NCBI GenBank assembly: GCA_011321895.1
Contig: DROK01000211.1
Coordinates: 1 to 12,101, forward strand
DNA length: 12,101 nt
Direction: 5' to 3'
Source of the DNA: Thermodesulfatator atlanticus
Lineage (GTDB): Bacteria > Desulfobacterota > Thermodesulfobacteria > Thermodesulfobacteriales > Thermodesulfatatoraceae
Below are positions 1-6,245 of this stretch, piece after piece. The notes below the pieces were generated by a model, which searched no databases, was not told the origin of the DNA, and worked only from the letters and a program-made list of their open reading frames with translations. The position numbers and the translations under genes are program-made. Each line of letters begins with the position of its first letter. Within the stretch, counting starts at the first letter, position 1.

Positions 1-199
1 AATACCGCATTAGAGGGGTCTCGACGGCTTCTTTGGTTTGCAGCCTAACTAAAAGGAATGGAAACAGTTCAGGCATCTCTGGACCACCATCTAATCTGTC
101 CAGTTTGCAGCCTAACTAAAAGGAATGGAAACGGTAAAGGCCCAGGTAGAGGGTCGTCCGGTGGGCCTGGTTTGCAGCCTAACTAAAAGGAAGGGAAGA
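1..199 (+). CRISPR. CRISPR array, distal (trailer) end
   Basis: Two identical 30-bp repeats lie at 36-65 and 103-132. They begin GTTTGCAGCCTAAC and end GGAATGGAAAC. A third, decayed copy is at 170-199: it keeps the first 23 bases, then differs in the last seven (AATGGAAAC becomes AAGGGAAGA). The two complete spacers, 66-102 and 133-169, are both 37 bp and unrelated. Bases 1-35 are most likely a spacer cut by the window edge. The ATGGAAAC end matches the 8-nt crRNA 5' tag known from type I-B and type III systems, so crRNAs should be read from the plus strand. The decayed repeat on the right indicates that the leader and newer spacers lie off the left edge. No cas gene is in the window, so the subtype cannot be fixed. 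Confidence 0.95.
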
Positions 200-252
200 G
201 ATTGCCGCGCCCGGTCGTGATATTTGTAACACGACCGGGACTCGCAATGACG
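200..252. repeat. REP-like palindromic element
   Basis: A perfect 10-bp inverted repeat (CCCGGTCGTG at 210-219, CACGACCGGG at 230-239) is flanked by outer arms ATTGC (201-205) and GCAAT (244-248), followed by GACGA. The layout GAGATTGC, variable hairpin, CTCGCAATGACG resembles a class of dispersed extragenic palindromes common in many bacteria. It starts directly at the end of the decayed last CRISPR repeat. It could also act as a hairpin terminator for CRISPR transcription, but there is no T-run after it, so a REP-type repeat is the better reading. Confidence 0.65.
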
Positions 253-432
253 ATCAGGTTGATCTTTGAAAGCCACGATGACTAACCTGGGAGCACAATA
301 ACAACAAGTTGATTAAGTATGTCAGCTAAAAATAGTCCTATTAATAATAAGGGTGGCTTCAGGTATTTCTATTTCAAACAAAATTGGAAAGGGGATAGGG
401 GAGGGGAGATAGCAAAAAAACGGTTTGAAAAT
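253..432. other. Intergenic region without a recognisable gene
   Basis: These 180 bases separate the CRISPR/REP end from the last gene of the protease cassette. Neither strand has a supported reading frame, and I see no convincing rho-independent terminator. A purine-rich run (about 386-411) and a run of seven A (414-420) are present. Read on the minus strand, that run is a T-tract about 13 nt past the stop of the 66-residue gene, but no stem precedes it. Confidence 0.5.
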
Positions 433-633
433 TCATAGGGCTTTTATGGGGCCTGTTTCTTCGATCTCAAAGGGTATATTTCCTAAGGCTTGCTTTAGCT
501 TTTCTTCAAGGTTGCGTGTTTTTTGGCTAACAAAAATTCTAACTCTCACGGCAGGGGCTGGAAGGATTTCATATCCTTCTATCAGCCCCTTTTCTAAAAG
601 ATCTTGAAGTATTATTTCTAACTTATTGTTCAT
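433..633 (-). CDS. Small protein resembling a protease N-terminal prodomain
   Basis: A 66-residue protein and the last gene of the cassette; its ATG lies 3 bp after the stop of the 303-residue gene. There is no clear Shine-Dalgarno sequence of its own, so translation is probably coupled. It has no signal peptide or membrane segment. The sequence suggests an alpha/beta fold: helix (4-15), strand (RVRIFVSQ, about 30-37), amphipathic helix (about 42-50), then the end IPFEIEETGPIKAL. That last part lines up with the N-terminal domain of the protease two genes upstream, where a strand (CIHVYVEKK) is followed by LPTDVIEVGVIEAQ. I infer a stand-alone copy of that domain, possibly an inhibitor or folding helper of the protease. 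No database family was recognised, and the relation rests on comparison by eye. Confidence 0.7.
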   Translation of the reverse strand: MNNKLEIILQDLLEKGLIEGYEILPAPAVRVRIFVSQKTRNLEEKLKQALGNIPFEIEETGPIKAL

Positions 634-636
634 ATT

Positions 637-1548
637 TTAGCTAAATTCAAAACGTACGCCGGGAATAAAAATACAGTCTGGCCTTCTGAAGGAAAGAATG
701 GCTAAACTGCCACTTCCTTCGGTTTCTACCCTCAGTTTACAGGTAACCATGGCGATTACCAGTCTGTTACTGCCTACCGCCATGGGGTCCGAATATAGAC
801 TTTGAAATCTGTCTAACCGGTTTTTATCCTGGCCGTTGGTTTTGTACTTGCTAAAAAATTTGTATTCCTGAGGGGCCCCCCAATAATACTGAAAAAGTCT
901 TACTGAAAGGGTAACTTCGGCCTTGGCCTCTTTGGAATTCCACCATTTGTCGTTTGACCTGATTTGGTACCAGCCCCTGGTAACAAACGGGACATAGACC
1001 CGAACCAGCCCTATCTTGCGGGGCCGAAAACCATAAAAAAATCTGCCGTAAACGGTAACATCGTTGTCGTCTGTAATTCCCAAACCGGCGCCGTGGGCCC
1101 GGGCGTAAAGGAACATTTTGCGTTCGGAGCGGACAAGTTGGGCTGAGCCAACGGTTACTCCCCCTTCATTGTGGGGGTATACCCGGCCCCAGGCATGATA
1201 AGGGGTGATATCCCAATAATGCCCCGGATGTTCCCCGCCCACTATTTGCGTTTCTAAAGAAAAAAGGTCAAGTATTTCCTCCGGCACGATTTCCTGATCT
1301 ACTTCCTTGAGCTGAAGCCTTTCTTCTGCTTCCTGAGCCAAAATTTCGGCCTGTTCGTTTTCCTTCTCGTTTTCTGCTTCTATGGCTTCGGGCTGGAATT
1401 TCAGGTGCTTAATGAGCTCGTGCATTTCGGCTTCGTTTTCCCGGGCCAGTTCTTTGCTCTGGCTGATAGCTTCTTCGAGCAGGCCTATTTCTTCGGCTGC
1501 CTGTTGTTCAGCTATTTCATCAAGAAAATTTTTGTCAATTATTTCCAT
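637..1548 (-). CDS. Unknown protein: coiled-coil N-terminus, aromatic-rich C-terminus
   Basis: A 303-residue protein I do not recognise. Residues 1-95 are strongly acidic and Glu/Gln/Ala-rich with heptad-like spacing, which suggests a long coiled coil or helical hairpin. Residues about 100-303 are rich in Tyr, Trp, Phe and Gly with alternating hydrophobics (for example VTVYGRFFYGF and GLVRVYVPFV), as expected for a beta-sandwich-like domain. There is no signal peptide or membrane segment, so it is probably cytoplasmic. The start is well supported by AGGAGG placed 6 nt before the ATG. It sits 32 bp after the protease gene and 3 bp before the 66-residue gene, in one operon. Plausible roles are scaffold, substrate or effector of the protease. 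The sequence IVGGE at 102-106, at the junction of the two halves, is like the N-terminus of activated trypsins and may be chance. Confidence 0.85.
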   Translation of the reverse strand: MEIIDKNFLDEIAEQQAAEEIGLLEEAISQSKELARENEAEMHELIKHLKFQPEAIEAENEKENEQAEILAQEAEERLQLKEVDQEIVPEEILDLFSLETQIVGGEHPGHYWDITPYHAWGRVYPHNEGGVTVGSAQLVRSERKMFLYARAHGAGLGITDDNDVTVYGRFFYGFRPRKIGLVRVYVPFVTRGWYQIRSNDKWWNSKEAKAEVTLSVRLFQYYWGAPQEYKFFSKYKTNGQDKNRLDRFQSLYSDPMAVGSNRLVIAMVTCKLRVETEGSGSLAILSFRRPDCIFIPGVRFEFS

Positions 1549-1580
1549 TTTTGCCTCCTTTTATTTTTGTCTAAAATTTT

Positions 1581-2507
1581 TTAAGACGTGATGAGTTTTA
1601 CCCTTAAAGCAATCAGGACGTTGTGTATGTTGTTGTGGATCGTGACCCTAGAAGATCCGGCAAAAAGGAGCCCTACCGCATAGCCGTCAGCTGAGAGCAG
1701 GAGAGAACCCGAATCGCCCCCTCGGGACATATTGGTCGTGAGAATCTGGTTGCGGAAATAAGCTACCCTCCCTCCGCCATACCGGACTCCTACCACCACG
1801 TCGATCCCCCGGACCCTCCCCCTTGTGAACTGGGTGGTACGCCCAAACTTAAAGACATTCATTCCCAGCCGGGCGGCTTTGGTCCCTGAAGGGAGTGTGC
1901 CGTTAGGAAAATAGGGGATAATCAGCTGGTTACTTAAGGGCCGGGCCAGGGCAGCGTCTACCAGGTTATAATGGCCTTTTCCGAAGTTTATGGGGATAAA
2001 AGCCGCTAATCTGGCTATGACCCTGGGCTGACATTGTGCGTGATCATAGGGGCCAGGTTGAAGGATAGCGTCCCCGATACGGGCCTGGTTGGAATTTGCC
2101 AGGACGTGATTGTTGGAAAGGATATAGGTTTGCCCACAACCACAACCCCTTACCAGACAACCAAAGGTGCCCGCCGTGATGCGGTAATGGCCGATGCTAT
2201 AACCGGGCCTGGCCGGCCGGACACAGGCGGTATAGGTTTGGGCCTCAATCACCCCCACCTCTATTACGTCGGTGGGTAACCCCTGGACAGTCTCTGGCAC
2301 CAGAGCTTCGGGAACGAGTTCGGCTTTGGGCAATTTCTTCTCTACGTAAACGTGGATACAAAGGTCCGTGGTCTCCTTCCCCCCCACTTCCTTGTACCCG
2401 ATGCCAAGGCCGACCACGTTACTCTTGGCCAAGAGGTCTTCCTCCACCATGGTTCGGACTTCCTGGATTTTGAGAACCATTTCTTCGTTAATAGAAGCCT
2501 GTTCCAT
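1581..2507 (-). CDS. Trypsin-fold serine protease, Nal1-like, cytoplasmic
   Basis: A 308-residue chymotrypsin-fold peptidase. Residues about 1-90 form an N-terminal domain of the type seen in Nal1-like bacterial trypsin homologues: NVVGLGIGYKE, then strand CIHVYVEKK, then LPTDVIEVG. The catalytic domain follows with a complete triad: His134 in SNNHVLAN, Asp184 in NLVDAALA and Ser266 in GGDSGS. KFGRTTQFTRGRV (220-232) is the strand and turn typical of this fold. There is no signal peptide, so it acts inside the cell or leaves by an unknown route. CGCG (122-125) near the start of the catalytic domain may bind a metal or form a disulfide. The start follows AGGAGG at the correct distance. It is first in a three-gene operon, and its promoter region carries four 11-bp direct repeats, so it is probably induced by the adjacent SARP-like regulator. 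The substrate is unknown. Confidence 0.9.
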   Translation of the reverse strand: MEQASINEEMVLKIQEVRTMVEEDLLAKSNVVGLGIGYKEVGGKETTDLCIHVYVEKKLPKAELVPEALVPETVQGLPTDVIEVGVIEAQTYTACVRPARPGYSIGHYRITAGTFGCLVRGCGCGQTYILSNNHVLANSNQARIGDAILQPGPYDHAQCQPRVIARLAAFIPINFGKGHYNLVDAALARPLSNQLIIPYFPNGTLPSGTKAARLGMNVFKFGRTTQFTRGRVRGIDVVVGVRYGGGRVAYFRNQILTTNMSRGGDSGSLLLSADGYAVGLLFAGSSRVTIHNNIHNVLIALRVKLITS

Positions 2508-2707
2508 TTGCTCCTCCTTTAAAGGCTGTTTTCAAGCAAAATAAGGCCTGCTAAGACACCAATAATTCACAAATTACTCACCAAATATTCACCATTCGCT
2601 GAAATTTGCCCCGGTGTTATGGTTGCCGGTACGGCAGGGATCAAAATGGCGTCTTTTTTCGTTCCGAAAAAAATGGGACCAGATCTTAACGCGTCAGTTT
2701 TTAATGA
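2508..2707. promoter_or_regulatory. Regulatory gap between regulator and protease cassette
   Basis: This 200-bp gap holds the Shine-Dalgarno sequence of the protease gene (2511-2520), a promoter reading leftward, the 11-bp repeats (separate entry) and two small palindromes nearer the regulator's end. One is TGCCG-GTA-CGGCA at 2624-2636. The other is TTTTTTCG-TTC-CGAAAAAA at 2654-2672. Neither has the GC-rich stem plus T-run of a strong intrinsic terminator when read leftward, so some read-through from the regulator gene is possible. Confidence 0.5.
2538..2597 (-). promoter_or_regulatory. Four 11-bp direct repeats and -10: likely SARP operator
   Basis: Four units of exactly 11 bp follow one another on the plus strand: AGACACCAATA (2554-2564), ATTCACAAATT (2565-2575), ACTCACCAAAT (2576-2586) and ATTCACCATTC (2587-2597). 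Unit positions 1 (A), 4-6 (CAC) and 8 (A) are invariant. Read toward the protease gene, the unit is roughly ATTGGTGAAT. A -10-like TATTTT lies at 2543-2538, 10 bp past the last unit. Known SARP activators bind direct heptamers spaced one helical turn (11 bp) apart, about 8 bp from the -10, and the neighbouring gene encodes such a protein. The pairing of site and regulator is inference; the repeats are seen directly. Confidence 0.7.
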
Positions 2708-4723
2708 CTATTGAGAGAGGCGTTCTCTTTGCCTGGCTTCAATTTTTGACATCAGACTTTTTAACTCCGGAGAGGGTTCAGTCTGATAATGGGACTTCAG
2801 ATAAAAGGCCAGGTGGTGGTAGGCCTTGCTGGCTTCTTCTAAACGATCCTTACGAACCAGAGCCTTGATTAATAACTGACAGGCCTTTTCGTCTCCAGGA
2901 TCAAGCATCCAGGCCTTTTCGTATAAAAAGAGGCTTTTTTCGGGCAGTTCTTTTTCCAGAAGAAGGGCCGTTTTTTGAAGGAGAGAGACGGTGCGTGTCT
3001 TAAGCCATTTCTGTTCGAAAAGGACAAAGGGATGGTCAAAGCCTGGCAAAAGGTCTTTGTAAAGGAGCAAAATGTCCTCGGCCAGAAAGAAGCTCTGGGA
3101 AGTCTTACGGGAGGCAAGAGCCGCATCTAAACGGTTCAATTTGTTTTTTAAATCCCAGAGATCTACGTATAACATCTCCTTTTTCAGGGAAACTTTGCGC
3201 CCTTTGCTAAAAAAGACGTCTTTTTTGAGGATTTTGCGCAAACGGTAAAGGGTGCTTTCCAGGGCGTGATAGGCGGTGTCGGCCTCCTGTTCAGCCCAAA
3301 ATAGGTCAAGGATTCTCCCTTTGCTCAATTCTCCACCAGCCACCACCAAAGCCATTAAAAGGGATATCGGGCGGGTAGCCCTCTTTTGGGGAAGACTAAC
3401 AGGGATTTCGTCTACCGCGATCTGGAGTTCGCCAAGGGTGTGTATCCTTATCGGGTAAGACCACTTTTGGGTCGGCCTGAAATGAGAAGGCGGGGCCAGG
3501 TGGTGTTTAAGAATGAGCTGGCGCACGTAATTTTCGCAAAATCCCTCCTCCAGCGCCCGGGCGCAAAGATAGGCCACCATCTCCCGGTTCCACCACCAGG
3601 CAAAAAGAAAATAATTTTCGCGGTTCCCCAAGCGGAGGGCCCGCCGTAAAAAGTGCCTGCCAAAAAGACGTTCTCCGCAAAGATAAGCCAAATAAGCCCT
3701 GAAGAGGAGACAGAGAAAAAGAAGCATCTGGCTCCTGGTTTTCTGGGCAAAGGCTTCACATTTCTTCAGCGCCCTTAAGGCCTCAGGGAGGGCCCCCTTC
3801 TTGAAAAGGATTTGAGCCAGGGCGAAATAAAGCAGGTAACAGGGATATTGATAACCGGTTTCCCGGGCCAGCTGGAGGGCCTTCCTCATCGCGAGTTCGG
3901 CCTTATTAAAATCTTTGCGCATAAAGGCCATCCAGGCGGCCAGATGAAAGAAACGAGAACGGGCGTAACGCCCTGTTTGTCCTAAAGAAGATTCCATTTT
4001 TGCCAGGCAACGGGATGCTTCCCAGTAATCTTCTTCCACCAAAGCGCATACCGTCTTCATGGCCCAGACGATATGGTTTGCCAGCAAGAAACGCTCTTTC
4101 TCTGCCAGCTCCAGGGCCCGGTTGAGATCCTTTTGGGCTTTTTTCAGGTCAAAATAGACCCAGATATGCTTGGCCGCCTGGATCAAGCTGTTAATCAAGG
4201 ACCCGTAAGGAAAATTTCTTTGGGCTTTTTGCCCGAAGGTTTCTATCAGCTGGTCAAGATAGGTAAACCGACCCTGCCAAAAGGCCCGTAACGCAAGGGA
4301 AAAGAGGCCCTCTGCCCGGATATTTTCCCGCTGGCATTCTCTTAAAGTGTTAAAAAGCTCCCCCTCAAGCAGGGGTAATTCGTCGGCCTCGGGCTTCCGG
4401 AAAACCAAAGCCACAAAATAGGCTCCGAGCATTGAGGCCCGAACTTCAGGGATGAGCAAGAAAATCTCCGGGACCTGGACGCTTTTGTACCAGCGGAGGT
4501 ATTCGTCAAGCTGGTAAAAGTCTTCCCAGCTTAAGATGATGGCTTTTATGAGAATAGGCCAGAGCAGGAGGGCCTCTTCCTGCTGGCCACGGTGCAGACA
4601 GTGCTTAAAAGCAAGGACGAGTTTGTCCCTGGTACCCCGGGGGTCTGATAAAAGCTCCCCTTCGTATTGATCTCTTAATGTCCAAAAAAGCTCTGCTTTC
4701 TTCATATTGGCCCGCTCTCCCAT
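2708..4723 (-). CDS. SARP/BTAD-type transcriptional regulator with TPR-like N-terminus
   Basis: A 671-residue regulator. Residues about 30-400 are all-helical with TPR- or MalT-like pairs (for example 262-288, 298-326, 336-362) and probably sense a ligand or partner. Residues 424-525 (IRIHTLGELQIAVD onward) form an OmpR-type winged helix; ADTAYHALESTLYRLRKIL (481-499) would be the recognition-helix region. Residues 525-665 form a bacterial transcriptional activator (BTAD) helical domain ending near ELKSLMSKIEAR. The order, sensor first and DNA-binding domain late, is inverted compared with classical SARPs and resembles large SARP/LAL variants that lack the ATPase. No Walker motif is visible. 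The start is uncertain: Met7 (4705) has GGGAG upstream and may be the true start, while Met1 has no clear Shine-Dalgarno sequence. It likely activates the protease cassette through the 11-bp repeats. Confidence 0.88.
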   Translation of the reverse strand: MGERANMKKAELFWTLRDQYEGELLSDPRGTRDKLVLAFKHCLHRGQQEEALLLWPILIKAIILSWEDFYQLDEYLRWYKSVQVPEIFLLIPEVRASMLGAYFVALVFRKPEADELPLLEGELFNTLRECQRENIRAEGLFSLALRAFWQGRFTYLDQLIETFGQKAQRNFPYGSLINSLIQAAKHIWVYFDLKKAQKDLNRALELAEKERFLLANHIVWAMKTVCALVEEDYWEASRCLAKMESSLGQTGRYARSRFFHLAAWMAFMRKDFNKAELAMRKALQLARETGYQYPCYLLYFALAQILFKKGALPEALRALKKCEAFAQKTRSQMLLFLCLLFRAYLAYLCGERLFGRHFLRRALRLGNRENYFLFAWWWNREMVAYLCARALEEGFCENYVRQLILKHHLAPPSHFRPTQKWSYPIRIHTLGELQIAVDEIPVSLPQKRATRPISLLMALVVAGGELSKGRILDLFWAEQEADTAYHALESTLYRLRKILKKDVFFSKGRKVSLKKEMLYVDLWDLKNKLNRLDAALASRKTSQSFFLAEDILLLYKDLLPGFDHPFVLFEQKWLKTRTVSLLQKTALLLEKELPEKSLFLYEKAWMLDPGDEKACQLLIKALVRKDRLEEASKAYHHLAFYLKSHYQTEPSPELKSLMSKIEARQRERLSQ

Positions 4724-4765
4724 CTTTATCTTAGGATAGCAACTTGGCCCCGGCTAAGTCCATTT

Positions 4766-4779
4766 TCAGTGCGCACTGA
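4766..4779. promoter_or_regulatory. 14-bp perfect palindrome, candidate operator
   Basis: TCAGTGCGCACTGA is perfectly self-complementary. It lies 42 bp upstream of the first possible start of the SARP-like regulator, in the divergent region before the carbonic anhydrase gene. The size and position suit a dimeric repressor site controlling the regulator. A weak leftward promoter (TGGACT, 18 bp, TATCCT) would lie between it and the gene. The binding protein is unknown. Confidence 0.45.
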
Positions 4780-5144
4780 TGACCTTAATTAACGAAAAAT
4801 TCTCCTATTTTTTAGGATGGTTAAATGTTAGCAAAAATTTCAAAGATTAGACTTAATTTTCAAATCTTTCACAATAAATGCGAATATAACCGCTAAGTAA
4901 ACGATAATCCCTTAAAAGGGCCAATAATCGCAGTTCCAATATAAAGGCAGCTCGGCAAAATAAACCTTTGTAAAAATAAAGTTAAGGAAATATACAAAAA
5001 AGTAGAACGATGGATTTTTAGCTTGTTACAATTTTCCCTTATATACGACTTTTTAAACTTGAAACAAAAATTTAAGGCTTTTTAAAGAGTGCTCATCGGG
5101 GAAGGGGCACAAATATCTACAAATCTATTTTAAGGAGGAAAAAG
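4780..5144. promoter_or_regulatory. AT-rich leader and promoter region of the carbonic anhydrase gene
   Basis: No gene is supported in this stretch. It is clearly more AT-rich than its surroundings. It contains a small hairpin TCCTA-TTTTT-TAGGA (4803-4817), a TTGAAA (5059-5064) with TTTAAA (5081-5086) 16 bp later as the best sigma-70-like pair, the GC-rich 14-mer TCGGGGAAGGGGCA (5096-5109), and the Shine-Dalgarno sequence AAGGAGG shortly before the ATG at 5145. If this promoter is used, the 14-mer falls at the very start of the transcript. Confidence 0.4.
5096..5109 (+). repeat. Left copy of a 14-bp inverted repeat flanking the carbonic anhydrase
   Basis: TCGGGGAAGGGGCA in the 5' leader is exactly the reverse complement of 5900-5913, just past the stop codon of the same gene. 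Both copies would be in one mRNA if transcription passes the stop, and could pair over 14 bp. A short ATATC follows each copy in the same orientation (offset by a few bases), hinting that the similarity is slightly longer. Confidence 0.7.
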
Positions 5145-5891
5145 ATGAAGAAGGCGTGGTTTCTAGTGGTGGCTATTTTGTTTTTAACCAGTCAGGTCTG
5201 GGCTTCTGGTAAAGGCGCTCATGTTAGCCCCTCTGAAGCCTTAAAAAAACTGGTTGAGGGCAATAACGAATTTGTCTCGTCTCATGATCCCAGCTATTTC
5301 GAACCTTACCAGACCTCGCAACATCCTTTTGTCACCCTCATTACCTGTTCAGACGCCCGGGTCCATATGACGGCCCTTCTTAAAGATCCTATCGACAAAA
5401 TGTTTGTCATCCGTAACATTGGTAACCAGCTGGTCGTTTCCCACGGCTCCATCGATTACGGGGTCCTTCATCTACATACCCCCATTTTGCTCATTTTGGG
5501 GCACACCCACTGCGGCGCGGTTAAAGCAGCCATGGGTGATTACCGTAAAGAGACCGAGGCTATCCGCAACGAATTAGACCACCTTCATCTGCCCCTATCG
5601 GCTGATAAGGGGGAAGGAGATTTTGAAAGCCGCTGGTTAAAAAACGTGGAACGTAACGTGGACTGGCAGGTTGCCCAGGCGCTCTCTTTTTACCATGACC
5701 TGGTGCAAAAGGGAGAATTGGTGGTCGTAGGTGCTGTTTATGATTTTATTAACGCCTATGGCAAAGGTTATGGGCGGATGGTCATTATCAACGTAAACGG
5801 CGTGACCTGTCCTGACGCCATCAAAAAACACCCGGTTACCCGGAAACTCTCAGAGAAGATCAAAAATTTGGTGGTAGGTGCCCACCATTAA
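5145..5891 (+). CDS. Periplasmic beta-carbonic anhydrase
   Basis: A 248-residue beta-class carbonic anhydrase interconverting CO2 and bicarbonate. Residues 1-21 form a Sec signal peptide (MKK, then a hydrophobic run, with likely cleavage after VWA at 20), so the mature enzyme is periplasmic or secreted. Zinc ligands are Cys68 in TCSDAR, His120 and Cys123 in GHTHCGAV, with the Asp70-Arg72 pair of the active site. RNIGN (90-94) and HGSIDYGVLHL (100-110) are further family hallmarks. An insertion rich in charged residues (about 136-172) precedes the last helix and strand. The start is fixed by AAGGAGG at good distance. It is transcribed alone, convergent with the aroC operon. It may supply bicarbonate or CO2 to an autotrophic or CO2-using metabolism. 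Confidence 0.95.
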   Translation: MKKAWFLVVAILFLTSQVWASGKGAHVSPSEALKKLVEGNNEFVSSHDPSYFEPYQTSQHPFVTLITCSDARVHMTALLKDPIDKMFVIRNIGNQLVVSHGSIDYGVLHLHTPILLILGHTHCGAVKAAMGDYRKETEAIRNELDHLHLPLSADKGEGDFESRWLKNVERNVDWQVAQALSFYHDLVQKGELVVVGAVYDFINAYGKGYGRMVIINVNGVTCPDAIKKHPVTRKLSEKIKNLVVGAHH

Positions 5892-5899
5892 ACGATATC

Positions 5900-5913
5900 T
5901 GCCCCTTCCCCGA
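5900..5913 (-). repeat. Right copy of a 14-bp inverted repeat flanking the carbonic anhydrase
   Basis: This is the exact reverse complement of 5096-5109, starting 8 bp after the carbonic anhydrase stop. It lies in the 30-bp gap between this gene and the convergent DsrE-like gene, which otherwise contains no recognisable terminator. Confidence 0.7.
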
Positions 5914-5921
5914 CTTTATTT

Positions 5922-6245
5922 TTATAGTTCCTTCAAAAGAAAACCTTCTCTTTTCAGCGCTTTTGCCAATTCTTCACCGTCATCAACGCGTATAAATATC
6001 TCAGGCGGGCGGGTTGGGGGAATGTTTCGCTCCTTCAAAGATTTGAGGCAAAGGTAGGCTTTGCCTCCGTCCAAAATGAATTGGTGCAGAATTTTAAAGA
6101 GCTGGGGTTCACACCTGATACAACGTTCCACCCCGTCTTTATGGATCAGGAGGCCGACCTCGTCCGCTTCTTTGATGCGCTGGGCCGCGTATGCGATGGC
6201 TTTTTCCCATTGGTCAGGCCTTTCTATTAAAATCAATTCTTTCAT
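5922..6245 (-). CDS. Small DsrE-like protein
   Basis: A 107-residue soluble protein, last gene of the aroC operon. The pattern fits a small DsrE-fold domain: a strand and charged helix at the start, VGLLIHKDGVE (about 30-40), helix (KILHQFILDG), then KAYLCLKSLKERNI with a Cys where many DsrE proteins have their reactive or conserved Cys, and the ending ELAKALKREGFLLKEL. DsrE-family proteins take part in sulfur relay or unknown roles, and a role here is not shown. Start choice: a GTG at 6248 is possible, but the ATG at 6245 sits 5 nt after GAGG and forms a TGATG overlap with the preceding gene, so it is preferred. Confidence 0.75.
   Translation of the reverse strand: MKELILIERPDQWEKAIAYAAQRIKEADEVGLLIHKDGVERCIRCEPQLFKILHQFILDGGKAYLCLKSLKERNIPPTRPPEIFIRVDDGEELAKALKREGFLLKEL

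Noticed and set aside
255..289. CAGGTT/AACCTG inverted repeat after the REP element
   Set aside because: Six-base arms separated by 23 bases are expected by chance.
1..432. cas genes or a CRISPR leader in the window
   Set aside because: No cas-like reading frame is present, and the decayed repeat places the leader off the left edge.
2654..2672. TTTTTTCG/CGAAAAAA hairpin as a terminator of the regulator gene
   Set aside because: The stem is AT-rich with a 3-nt loop and is not followed by a T-run outside the stem. It is too weak to call a terminator.
3448..3759. Open frames on both strands within the SARP-like regulator gene
   Set aside because: They overlap a continuous 671-residue frame with recognisable domains and have no ribosome binding sites.
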